From Candidatus Leptovillus affinis (GTDB lineage: Bacteria; Chloroflexota; Anaerolineae; Promineifilales; Promineifilaceae): DNA of 64,000 bases. The notes under the pieces are model-generated. The model saw only the letters and a list, made by a program, of their open reading frames with translations, made no database searches and was not told where the DNA came from. A program made the translations under genes and the position numbers. The stretch is from contig JADIYP010000006.1 in NCBI GenBank assembly GCA_016705235.1, positions 1,364,001 to 1,428,000 on the forward strand, written 5' to 3'. Of the stretch, positions 44,849 to 52,562 are shown in pieces. Within the stretch, counting starts at the first letter, position 1. The number at the start of each line of letters is the position of its first letter.

Positions 44849-45380
44849 CTTTCTCTCCTTAAATAAACCTGTCTCTTCGAAATGAAATTAGTTTTGAACA
44901 ACCAATCAAACGGGTGAGCACAGTAGCGCCCAGAAATGGAAGTCGCCTGGTTTTCCCAGGTCAGCGGTTGTGGATATACAAATAGGGGGATTTTCTTCTG
45001 TGGTCACCTCCTTATTGGCAACATAACCCAAATGCTTGCGAGAATCAGAGATACAGCAACGCCTCCTGAAAGGCAGCAATTGCACTCATGATGAATACAT
45101 ATCGCCGGTCTCATCAAGGTACATTGGGGAAACTTTTATCTTAGTTGATAATTTCTTACTGTTGCACCTCTTCCCGATTGATGAGAGCAACAATGCAGGC
45201 TTTACGCGCAAGCATTATGAGGGGAAACACAGGTGCGCGAAGCCAACATGAAGGAGAGTCGCCAAATGGTGAATTTATGCAAATACCATAATTATTGCTT
45301 CTTAAATTTGGTCGTTTTGCACAGTACACTGCGAGTAATAATACACCATGCGAGTGGCAGATCAACAAATGAGGAATTTA

Positions 45381-45397
45381 TGTTTCACTCTGAAACA
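45381..45397. promoter_or_regulatory. candidate DhaR-type activator site 1
   Basis: TGTTTCA-CTC-TGAAACA, a perfect 7-3-7 palindrome of the form bound by Fis-type helix-turn-helix activators of the AcoR/DhaR group. Located ~530 bases upstream of glpF. Confidence 0.55.
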
Positions 45398-45412
45398 CAA
45401 ATGGTGGTGAAT

Positions 45413-45429
45413 TGTTTCTTTTTGAAACA
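45413..45429. promoter_or_regulatory. candidate DhaR-type activator site 2
   Basis: TGTTTCT-TTT-TGAAACA, the same palindrome with one mismatch, 32 bases from site 1 (about three helical turns), just after the dhaR-like stop codon. Confidence 0.5.
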
Positions 45430-45433
45430 CCGT

Positions 45434-47419
45434 CTATTGTTTGAATTGACCGGGGCTTAAATTGAACCGTTTCATCTTGCGCCAGAGGGTTGTGCGGCCA
45501 ATGCCAAGCTGCTGCGACATTTCGTTTAGACGACCCTGGCAAGCCCATCCGGCGCGGATGATGGCTTCGCGTTCGGCCTCTGTGGTGGTGAGAACGGGTT
45601 CGGCCTGAGGGGAGTTGGCAATAACCAGACGGCCGCTGCGAATGGTTTCCGGCAGATCAGCGACGTGGATGATATTGTCACCGCTTTGGTGGAGGGCGCG
45701 TTCCAGGATGCTTTCTAGCTCGCGGACATTTCCTGGCCAGGGGTAGCGGCGCAGCACGGCCGTTGCCTCATCGTCTATCCATGCTGCCCGTCCATCTCGC
45801 AGAGATATGCGCGCCAAAAAACGCTCGGCCAAGAGAGGAATGTCTTCTGTGCGCTCACGCATAGGCGGGATGGTGATATTGAACACCCCAAAGCGGTAAT
45901 AAAGATGCGAAACGAAGTGCCCGGCGGCTACCAGCTTTTCCAGGTCGTCAGAAGTTGCCCCGATGATGCGCACATCAACGGGAATGGAGCGCGAACTGCC
46001 CAGGCGCATAATATGCCCCGTTTCGATGACGTGGAGCAAGGCGGCCTGCATTTCCAAAGAGAGGCTTTCGATCTGGTCAAACATCAGGGTTCCCCCGTTG
46101 GCCAGCTCGAATTTGCTGGGACGGCCGTCGACGTTGCTGCCCTGCTCCTGTCCCATAAATTCGCTAATCATCAATTCATGCGGGATCGCCCGGCAGTTTA
46201 TGGCCAGAAAAGGCATGTGGCCGCGTTCGCTGTCGTTGTGGATGGCGCGCGCCAGATGGTTTTTTCCCACCCCGCCTTCGCCGCGCAGCAGCACCGGCGC
46301 CGTGCCCCGGGCTGCCGTGCGCGCCTGACGCATCACCGACCGCATACTCGCCGATTGCACCGACATGTCTTCCATGACCAACGTGGCCTGTGTGCCTACC
46401 TGCTGATGAACCAACCGCCGCACATGTTCCATGGGCCGGAGCATGGCGATAAAACCGGCGTTTTTGGCCGAGCCGTAAGTCACCGGCAGCAAACTGATCA
46501 TGCATTCTACGGTATGGTTGTTGACCGCTAATGTGGCCTCAACATCACTCATTTCCTGGTGGTGGTCGATGGCTTTTTGTAGATCTTCGGGAATATTGAT
46601 AATTTCTTGAAACGGCCGTCCCAAAATCGATTGTGGCATCAACTGCAACATTCGCCCCGCCAGCGCATTGATATGGTTGATCTTACCGGTCTCATCCCAG
46701 GAAATGACGCCTGTTTGAATGGCGCCTAAAATCGTATTCATTTCGGACAGCCGGTAATTGGCTTCTTCCAGGTACAAATCGGCTTGTAGTTGATTGGCGA
46801 TGGCCCGGCCCACAGCCATCACCAACGAAATAGTGTGTGATGTGGCCGTAGCCAATGGCCCAATCAGGCCAATAATGCCAATGATACGGCCGTTCACCTG
46901 ATGAATCGGCGCGGCCGTGGTCACATAAGGATGCAAGGTCTGCAAAAAATGCTCTGCGCCCACAACCTGAATCGGCATCGCTTCAATCGCCGCCAGGCCA
47001 AACGCCGTGGTGCCCACATACTCTTCCCCCAGATATGCGCCAATATCAAACCCGTTTTCCCGAATGAGGGCCATGGCCCCCGGGTCGCCACCAATTTGCA
47101 AAATACAACCGCTGCCATCGGTAAGCATAATGGCGCAGCGCGATCCTTCAATAAATTGGTGAATATCTTCGATAAATGGGTTGGCGAAAGTTGTCAGGCT
47201 GGATTGCGCCTGCAAAATACGGCGCAGCGCCTGTTCGTGCAGCTTCACCGGGTGTGGCGGCGCTAACGCATCGAACCGGGGCGCGCAGCGCCGCCAGGAG
47301 GCCACCACAGCCGGATCGGGATCCAATCCGTCGATGGGTTGAACGCGGCCCAGCGTATGATATGTGTGCCAGAAAACTTCGAGAATATCTTGCCGGATAG
47401 GATAATTAATTGGATGCAT
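45434..47419 (-). CDS. dhaR: DhaR/AcoR-like transcriptional activator without GAFTGA
   Basis: 661 residues from ATG 47419, preceded by GGAGCAGGAC. N-terminal ~50-200 is a GAF-type sensor, then a PAS domain (~210-330), a AAA+ domain (~340-570) and a C-terminal Fis-type helix-turn-helix (GRLNEMSQQLGIGRTTLWRK). The AAA+ part keeps Walker A (GEGGVGKN) but Walker B reads LMFDQI instead of the usual DE, and the sigma-54 contact loop GAFTGA is replaced by GSNVDG. This matches DhaR proteins that work at sigma-70 promoters. Adjacent to glp-dha genes, which it probably controls. Confidence 0.85.
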   Translation of the reverse strand: MHPINYPIRQDILEVFWHTYHTLGRVQPIDGLDPDPAVVASWRRCAPRFDALAPPHPVKLHEQALRRILQAQSSLTTFANPFIEDIHQFIEGSRCAIMLTDGSGCILQIGGDPGAMALIRENGFDIGAYLGEEYVGTTAFGLAAIEAMPIQVVGAEHFLQTLHPYVTTAAPIHQVNGRIIGIIGLIGPLATATSHTISLVMAVGRAIANQLQADLYLEEANYRLSEMNTILGAIQTGVISWDETGKINHINALAGRMLQLMPQSILGRPFQEIINIPEDLQKAIDHHQEMSDVEATLAVNNHTVECMISLLPVTYGSAKNAGFIAMLRPMEHVRRLVHQQVGTQATLVMEDMSVQSASMRSVMRQARTAARGTAPVLLRGEGGVGKNHLARAIHNDSERGHMPFLAINCRAIPHELMISEFMGQEQGSNVDGRPSKFELANGGTLMFDQIESLSLEMQAALLHVIETGHIMRLGSSRSIPVDVRIIGATSDDLEKLVAAGHFVSHLYYRFGVFNITIPPMRERTEDIPLLAERFLARISLRDGRAAWIDDEATAVLRRYPWPGNVRELESILERALHQSGDNIIHVADLPETIRSGRLVIANSPQAEPVLTTTEAEREAIIRAGWACQGRLNEMSQQLGIGRTTLWRKMKRFNLSPGQFKQ

Positions 47420-47530
47420 GGTCTTGTCCTGCTCCGCACTTACAGAAAACCAAACCAAATGGTATAACACAATGAGCAAATTTGGCAATTGCCGCCAATC
47501 TGTTTACGATCACGCCATGCAAGTGACCTT

Positions 47531-48283
47531 ATGAAAACAGCCCATTATTTTTTGGTCGGCTTTACGGCCGTTCTCCTTCTCGCTCTGCCCATCACCGCCA
47601 ACAACCCAGAAACGGCCGTCGCCCAAATCAACGATTTTCCCCCTGTCGCCTACCTGCCCATCATCGTCAGCGGCGACCCGACAATTGGCCCCGTACACAA
47701 CGGCATCGCCACCTATTATGCCGCCACCGGCGAAGGCAACTGCCTCTTCCCCGCCTCCCCCGATAATTTAATGGTAGCCGCCATGAACGACGTCGACTAC
47801 GGCAACGCCGATTTATGCGGCGCGTATATCCGCGTCGACGGCCGTAAAGGCAGCGTCGTCGTGCGCATTGTCGATCGCTGCCCCGAATGCGCGCAAGGCC
47901 ACGTCGACATGAGTCCACAAGCGTTCGCCCTCATCGACGACCTCCCGCTCGGCCGCGTCCCCATTAGCTGGCAAATTGTCAGCCCGCCCCTTACCGGCCC
48001 CATCGTCTATCATTTCAAAGACGGCAGCAATCAGTGGTGGACGGCCGTGCAAATCCGCAACCACCGCAACCCCATCGCCAAATTAGAAGTGCAACTCCCC
48101 AACGGCTCCTTTCAGGCCGTGCCCCGCGAGCTGTGGAATTATTTCGTCAAAACCGACGGCCTGGGACCTGGCCCCTACACCTTTCGCGTCACCGATATCC
48201 TGGGCAACGCCCTGATAGACCACAACATCCCCCACCTGGAAAATGGCAGCGTCTCCGGCAGCAGCCAGTTTCCGCCTCCCTGA
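47531..48283 (+). CDS. expansin-like secreted protein
   Basis: 250 residues from ATG 47531. Signal peptide KTAHYFLVGFTAVLLLALPI; then a double-psi beta-barrel with GIATYYAATGEGNCLFP and the essential Asp in VRIVDRCPECAQGHVDMS; then a beta-sandwich (NQWWTAVQIRNHRNPIAKLE) like the CBM63 domain. Expansins loosen polysaccharide walls without hydrolysis. Transcribed away from dhaR; no partner gene. Multiple ACGGCCGT sites, one encoding the TAV in WWTAVQ. Confidence 0.82.
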   Translation: MKTAHYFLVGFTAVLLLALPITANNPETAVAQINDFPPVAYLPIIVSGDPTIGPVHNGIATYYAATGEGNCLFPASPDNLMVAAMNDVDYGNADLCGAYIRVDGRKGSVVVRIVDRCPECAQGHVDMSPQAFALIDDLPLGRVPISWQIVSPPLTGPIVYHFKDGSNQWWTAVQIRNHRNPIAKLEVQLPNGSFQAVPRELWNYFVKTDGLGPGPYTFRVTDILGNALIDHNIPHLENGSVSGSSQFPPP

Positions 48284-48392
48284 TCTCCCTCGAAAATAGG
48301 ACACGGATGAGCGCGGATAAGAATCGTGAAAATCCGTGTCCCTTTCATCAATGGTGATGAGCCTGCGCTCATGCCATCTCCTCGGAAATCTA

Positions 48393-48422
48393 TTGACAGG
48401 CCATCTCCTGGCGATCTATACT
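48393..48422 (+). promoter_or_regulatory. sigma-70-type promoter
   Basis: TTGACA (48393-48398), 18-base spacer, TATACT (48417-48422), directly before the membrane protein/winged-helix operon. Confidence 0.8.
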
Positions 48423-48430
48423 GTATTCAA

Positions 48431-48453
48431 AGTACTTTGTTTTACAAAGTACT
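48431..48453. promoter_or_regulatory. operator palindrome over the transcription start
   Basis: AGTACTTTGT-TTT-ACAAAGTACT: ten-base arms, three-base centre, starting about eight bases after the -10 box. Position and symmetry fit a repressor site, probably for the winged-helix protein at 49071. Confidence 0.7.
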
Positions 48454-48487
48454 ACGACAAAGAGAGTTAACGAATGGGAGGTGGACC

Positions 48488-49069
48488 ATGGCTCCAACAG
48501 TGGATTTAGAACGTGTGGAACAACAGGTGTGGACTGCCTATTTTGCCGATGGTTTGTGGGAAATTTTTCTGGCAACGTTGATGCTGACAAGCTTCTTGCG
48601 CCCCTACACCGACAGCCTATGGGCGTATTTGCTCATGGCAGGTGGAATTTTGGCGATGATACTTGGCAAGAAACACATCACCGAACCGAGGCTGGGGCGC
48701 GTGAAATTTGGCCCAAGTCGGGAAGCGCGTCGCTCCCGGCTGATGGCGATTATTCTGATTCTGGTTATCGTAACGGCCGTGCTGCTGGCGCTGGCTCAAT
48801 TGGGCGTAGGCGTGCGAATGGGAAACTGGGCGGGGATTGTTTTGGCCGGGATGGTCACGGCCGTTTTCCTGTTTACGGCCTATCTGCTCAACTTCCGGCG
48901 CATGTATGGCTATGCGTGGGTGATTGGCGGCGCGATCTTCATCACCGAGGTGTGGGGCGAGGCAGCCGGTATGTGGGCCAATCTGATTGGCGGGCTGCTG
49001 CTGCTGGCGACGGGGCTGTTCCTCCTGGCCCAGTTCCTGCGCCGGCATAACGTGCCGGAAATGAATTAA
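48488..49069 (+). CDS. membrane protein of unknown function
   Basis: 193 residues from ATG 48488, preceded by GGGAGGTGG. Five or so hydrophobic segments after a short cytoplasmic start (MAPTVDLERVEQQVWTAYFA). No enzyme motif recognised. One base separates its stop from the following winged-helix gene, so the two form an operon under the promoter at 48393; membrane protein plus small winged-helix regulator is a recurring bacterial pairing. Confidence 0.75.
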   Translation: MAPTVDLERVEQQVWTAYFADGLWEIFLATLMLTSFLRPYTDSLWAYLLMAGGILAMILGKKHITEPRLGRVKFGPSREARRSRLMAIILILVIVTAVLLALAQLGVGVRMGNWAGIVLAGMVTAVFLFTAYLLNFRRMYGYAWVIGGAIFITEVWGEAAGMWANLIGGLLLLATGLFLLAQFLRRHNVPEMN

Positions 49070-49070
49070 C

Positions 49071-49346
49071 ATGAGCCTCAACGATGATCCCGGCAGCACG
49101 CCCATGCACCCCCTGTACGTGGTCGACAGCGCCGACTATACCTTCCTCATGCATCACACCGGTCTTACCTGGGGCAATCTGGCCACCCATCTGGGCAAAT
49201 TGGAGGAAGCCGGCTACGTGGCCATCGAAAAGCAGTTTGTGGACCGCAAGCCCAATTCGATGGTACGCCTGACGGCCGTTGGCCGCGCCGCTTTCCAAAC
49301 CTACAAAACCCAACTACAAGGCGTATTCAACGACCTGCCGGATTAA
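49071..49346 (+). CDS. winged-helix regulator, possibly N-terminally trimmed
   Basis: 91 residues. LMHHTGLTWGNLATHLGKLEEAGYVAIEK is the recognition-helix region of HTH_34/MarR-like proteins, followed by the wing (FVDRKPNSMVRLT) and TAVGRAAFQTYKTQL. Members of this family usually have a further helix (LDPLIHAPVRLAI type) before this; here the start MSLNDDPGSTPMHPLYVVDS seems to have lost it. Likely autoregulator of its operon through the palindrome at 48431. Confidence 0.8.
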   Translation: MSLNDDPGSTPMHPLYVVDSADYTFLMHHTGLTWGNLATHLGKLEEAGYVAIEKQFVDRKPNSMVRLTAVGRAAFQTYKTQLQGVFNDLPD

Positions 49347-49362
49347 CTGAACCAAGGGCTGG

Positions 49363-49474
49363 TTGACTGACAAATCACAGAATTTTACCGCGGAGAGCGC
49401 AGAGGACGCGGAGGTTTTCTCTGGTACAAACTCCACGCTCTCCGCAGTCATATAAGTTTTGTCAATCAATCAGG
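49363..49474. repeat. TGACTGACA-ended palindromic element, copy 1
   Basis: TTGACTGACAAATCACAGAA ... ATAAGTTTTGTCAATCAATC: inverted ends, with complementary CGCGGAGAGCGCAGAGG and CCACGCTCTCCGCAG inside. Second copy at 61429-61545. Confidence 0.65.
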
Positions 49475-49482
49475 AACCAAGG

Positions 49483-49667
49483 CAGCAATTCTCAATTTAG
49501 ATCAGGCATTCGTGCGAACAGGGCAATTTCTTTGCAATTTAGGCTGAATTGTCATTCTGAGCGGAGTCTGCGGAGCGAAGAATCCCCATGTATTGGTCAT
49601 TAGGGCTGAACGGGATGCTTCGGAGGACCTCAGCATGACATATTTCTAGTTAAATTGAGAATTCCTG
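49483..49667. mobile_element. MITE-like element, copy B
   Basis: 185 bp, ends CAGCAATTCTCAATTTA and TAAATTGAGAATTCCTG. Flanked by perfect 9-bp direct repeats GAACCAAGG (49474-49482 and 49668-49676). Confidence 0.88.
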
Positions 49668-49725
49668 GAACCAAGGGTTTAGACTGGAGACGGAGGACTG
49701 GAGATTGCACCACTCCCCTTCTCCC

Positions 49726-51978
49726 CTACTCCCCCTCTCCCATCTTTGGCCGCCGCAGCAAACGCATGCCGTTCAGCGTCACCAGCAGCGAGACACCCAT
49801 ATCGGCCAGAACCGCCAGCCACATCGAGCCTAGTCCCAGCAGCACCAGCACAAAAAACGCAAATTTCAGCCCCAACGCCAGGGCAACGTTCACGCCGATA
49901 ATGCGCATGGTGGCGCGGCTGAGGCGCACAGCGAACGGCAGCAAGCGTAAATCGTCGTGCATGAGGGTGATATCGGCCGTTTCCAGGGCTTGCGCGGTGT
50001 GACCGATGGCGATACCCACGTTGGCGGCGGCCAGCGCCGGCGCATCGTTGATGCCATCGCCGACCATGACGACACGGCCGTATCGCTGGCGCAGTTGGGT
50101 CACGGCCGTTACCTTATCTTGCGGCAAACAATTGGCCCGCACGTCCGTAACGCCCACGTCGGCGGCCACTTTGCGCGCGGTTTGTTCATTGTCGCCGGTA
50201 AGCATGATCAGGTGTTCAATGCCCAGGGCGCGCAGTTCGGCAACGGCCGTCTGGCCAGATGGGCGCAGCGTATCGGCCACGGCAATATAGCCCAAATACG
50301 CCTCATCGCGCCGGACCAACATGGTGGTATACCCCTGATTGGCGGCCGTTTCCAGTTCAACGCAGTGTGCAGCGTGAGCGTCGTGGTCATCAAAAAATAG
50401 GTGGCTGCCAATGGTGACGGCACGGCCGTTTACCTGCCCTGTCACCCCGCGCCCCATCAACGCCTGCACATCCTCGGCGGCCGCATACTGCCGCTCCAGA
50501 CTGCGCTGCGCCGCGGCCTCCACCACCGCCTGGGCGATGGGATGCTCGCTGCGCTGTTCCACGGCGCAGGCCAGCGCCAGCAAATCGTCGCAATCGGCGC
50601 AATTGGCGTCGGCCGGCCGGCGGCACAGCACGGAACGCACCGCCACCACCGCCGGGCTGCCCTGCGTCAGGGTTCCGGTCTTGTCGAAGGCGATGGCGCG
50701 CACGCGGCTCAATTCCTCCAGATGCGCCCCGCCCTTAAAGATAACCCCATGCCGCGCCCCATTGCTGATGGCGCTGACAATGCTCACCGGCGTGCTGATA
50801 ACCAGCGCGCACGGGCAGGCAACCACCAGCAGCGCCAGCGCCCGATACAACCAGCCCTGGGCCGGATCCGCCGCCACCACCAGCGGCTGGTTAAAAAACA
50901 GCGGCGGCACGATGGCTACCAGGGCGGCAATCGCCACCACAGCAGGCGTGTAATACTTGGCAAACTGATCGACAAAGCGCTGCGCGGGAGCCTGGCTTTC
51001 TTGCGCCTCGGCCACCAGGCGGATGAGGCGGCTGATGGTGTTGTCTTCGGCCAGGTGGGTGACTTCGATTTCCAGCGTGCCCTGGCCGTTGATGCTGCCG
51101 GCGAAGAGGTCGTCGCCGGGCTGTTTTTCCACCGGCACGCTTTCGCCGGTGATGGGCGCCTGATTGACGGCCGAACTGCCGGAAAGGAGACGGCCGTCCA
51201 TGGGCACGCGCTCGCCGGGTTTAACGACAATCGTTTCGCCCAGGCGCAAATCGGCCACCGGCACGCGCTGTTCTTCCAGGCCGCAGATGGGGCACGGGCC
51301 GCCCTCGTAGCCATCCTGCCCCAGGTGGCTGGCGCAGTCGATGCAGAAGCGCAAAACAGTGGCCTTGCCGGGAGCCAGCTCCATCAGGCTGCGGATGGAT
51401 TGGCGGGCGCGGGCGGTGGCGTACCCTTCGATGGCTTCGGCGACGACAAACAGAACCATCACCATGCCGGCTTCGGTGTACGCGCCAATCAGCACCGCGC
51501 CGATGGCGGCGATGGACATGAGGACGTTGATGTTGATTTCGTGGTTGACGCGCACGGCCGTCCACGCGCTTTTGAAAATAGGCAGTCCGGCGATGATCAG
51601 GGCCAGAACGGCCGTCAGGTCTATCCACACGCCGTTAATACCTGCGCCGGGCAGCAGCTCATGAAAAACCAAACCGGGCAGGATGAGCAAGGTGGCCAGC
51701 AGCGCCAGGCGTGTATCGCGCCGCTGCCACAGGTAAGGGAAGAAAGCGGCTGGCGGTTGGGCAGTTTGTTCGGCGGCGGGCGCCGCCACGTTGTAACCCA
51801 GTTCGCGGATGCGGTTGACGACCGTTTCCTGGTCCACAGAGCCATCAACGCGCAGGGTTTCCGTGGTGAAGTTGAGGCGGCACAAGGCCACGCCGTCTAG
51901 CTTAGCGACCCCTTTTTCAATGCTGCGGGCGCAGTCGGCGCAGTCCATGCCGGTGATTTGGAAGGTTTGTTCGCTCAT
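49726..51978 (-). CDS. heavy-metal P-type ATPase, Zn/Cd/Pb type
   Basis: 750 residues from ATG 51978, after AAAGGA. N-terminal HMA domain with GMDCADC, A domain TGES, transmembrane CPC (VVACPCALV), DKTGTLTQG and GDGINDAPALAAA. The pairing of Lys in ALGLKFAFF and Asp in LADMGVSLLV marks the Zn/Cd/Pb subgroup (ZntA/CadA). Unusual: between TATARAR...APGKATV and the A-domain core sits an extra CIDCASHLGQDGYEGGPCPI-CG block, a likely metal-binding ribbon. Exports toxic divalent metals. Confidence 0.9.
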   Translation of the reverse strand: MSEQTFQITGMDCADCARSIEKGVAKLDGVALCRLNFTTETLRVDGSVDQETVVNRIRELGYNVAAPAAEQTAQPPAAFFPYLWQRRDTRLALLATLLILPGLVFHELLPGAGINGVWIDLTAVLALIIAGLPIFKSAWTAVRVNHEININVLMSIAAIGAVLIGAYTEAGMVMVLFVVAEAIEGYATARARQSIRSLMELAPGKATVLRFCIDCASHLGQDGYEGGPCPICGLEEQRVPVADLRLGETIVVKPGERVPMDGRLLSGSSAVNQAPITGESVPVEKQPGDDLFAGSINGQGTLEIEVTHLAEDNTISRLIRLVAEAQESQAPAQRFVDQFAKYYTPAVVAIAALVAIVPPLFFNQPLVVAADPAQGWLYRALALLVVACPCALVISTPVSIVSAISNGARHGVIFKGGAHLEELSRVRAIAFDKTGTLTQGSPAVVAVRSVLCRRPADANCADCDDLLALACAVEQRSEHPIAQAVVEAAAQRSLERQYAAAEDVQALMGRGVTGQVNGRAVTIGSHLFFDDHDAHAAHCVELETAANQGYTTMLVRRDEAYLGYIAVADTLRPSGQTAVAELRALGIEHLIMLTGDNEQTARKVAADVGVTDVRANCLPQDKVTAVTQLRQRYGRVVMVGDGINDAPALAAANVGIAIGHTAQALETADITLMHDDLRLLPFAVRLSRATMRIIGVNVALALGLKFAFFVLVLLGLGSMWLAVLADMGVSLLVTLNGMRLLRRPKMGEGE

Positions 51979-52119
51979 AGGCATCCTTTCCACAGGTGGT
52001 TGTCATTTCCAGATCATAGAGACAACCCCTGTTTTCAGCATTCTTACACCCAAGATTATCACATCTTTTGCAGATGGTTTGCAGATTTTGATGGTAAAGT
52101 AAGGATCACTGCTTGAGAA

Positions 52120-52178
52120 GACCCGAAGGGTTTGATTTTTACAAGGCCAACTTCTCGAGAGCAAACCCTTCGGGTGTT
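52120..52178. repeat. AACCC/GGGTT hairpin unit
   Basis: GACCCGAAGGGTTTGATTTT, ACAAGGCCAACTTCTCGAG, AGCAAACCCTTCGGGTG. Closely similar spacer to the units at 36105 and 30751. Confidence 0.6.
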
Positions 52179-52191
52179 ATATGGAGGTTTT

Positions 52192-52449
52192 ATGACCAAC
52201 GATACTGGGGACGAGAAACGGCCGTTACCCACCAACATGCGCCGCAATCGCCAGGAAACAGACAAACGCCTGCTGGTTTTGGTGATTTTTATGCTGGTGG
52301 TGGTTGGCGGCGCATTAATTGGGCTGATTTTTGGCTGGGAGGCGGTGGTAACGGCCGTGCCCTGCCTGCTCGGCGGCGCATTGCTCATCCTTGTCCCCTG
52401 GGGGCTGCTCACCCTGGCTGAGAAATGGCGCGACAGGCTGGACGGCTAA
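52192..52449 (+). CDS. small membrane protein
   Basis: 85 residues from ATG 52192, which has GGAGGT seven bases upstream. A charged start (MTNDTGDEKRPLPTNMRRNR) then two hydrophobic segments (LLVLVIFMLVVVGGALIGLI; AVPCLLGGALLILVPWG). No family recognised. Transcribed toward the transaldolase-like gene, 110 bases away. Confidence 0.65.
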   Translation: MTNDTGDEKRPLPTNMRRNRQETDKRLLVLVIFMLVVVGGALIGLIFGWEAVVTAVPCLLGGALLILVPWGLLTLAEKWRDRLDG

Positions 52450-52562
52450 AAAACCTCCGGCTCTACCGCCCGTTCAGCCGCCAAATCGTTTATACTATAG
52501 ACATGGAGCCGATGTGTCCGGCATTGCTCGGACATCACCTGAATTGATCAAGGGGGATCACC

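Larger units (their letters stand above)
44849..45433. other. regulatory intergenic between glpF and dhaR-like gene
   Basis: 585 bases without a convincing gene. Holds the two TGTTTCA palindromes at 45381 and 45413 close to the dhaR stop, and should contain the glpF promoter; no unambiguous -35/-10 pair was picked out. No ACGGCCGT here. Confidence 0.45.

Noticed and set aside
45036..45368. Small frames between glpF and dhaR
   Set aside because: No ribosome site or protein features; the stretch is better explained as regulatory DNA.
49348..49676. GAACCAAGG near 49349 as a third target duplication
   Set aside because: A third copy of the string occurs upstream, but only the two copies touching MITE B sit exactly at its ends; the third is taken as chance.
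50401..51900. 499-residue + strand frame opposite the metal ATPase
   Set aside because: Antisense shadow rich in His, Gln and Arg; the ATPase on the other strand is unambiguous.
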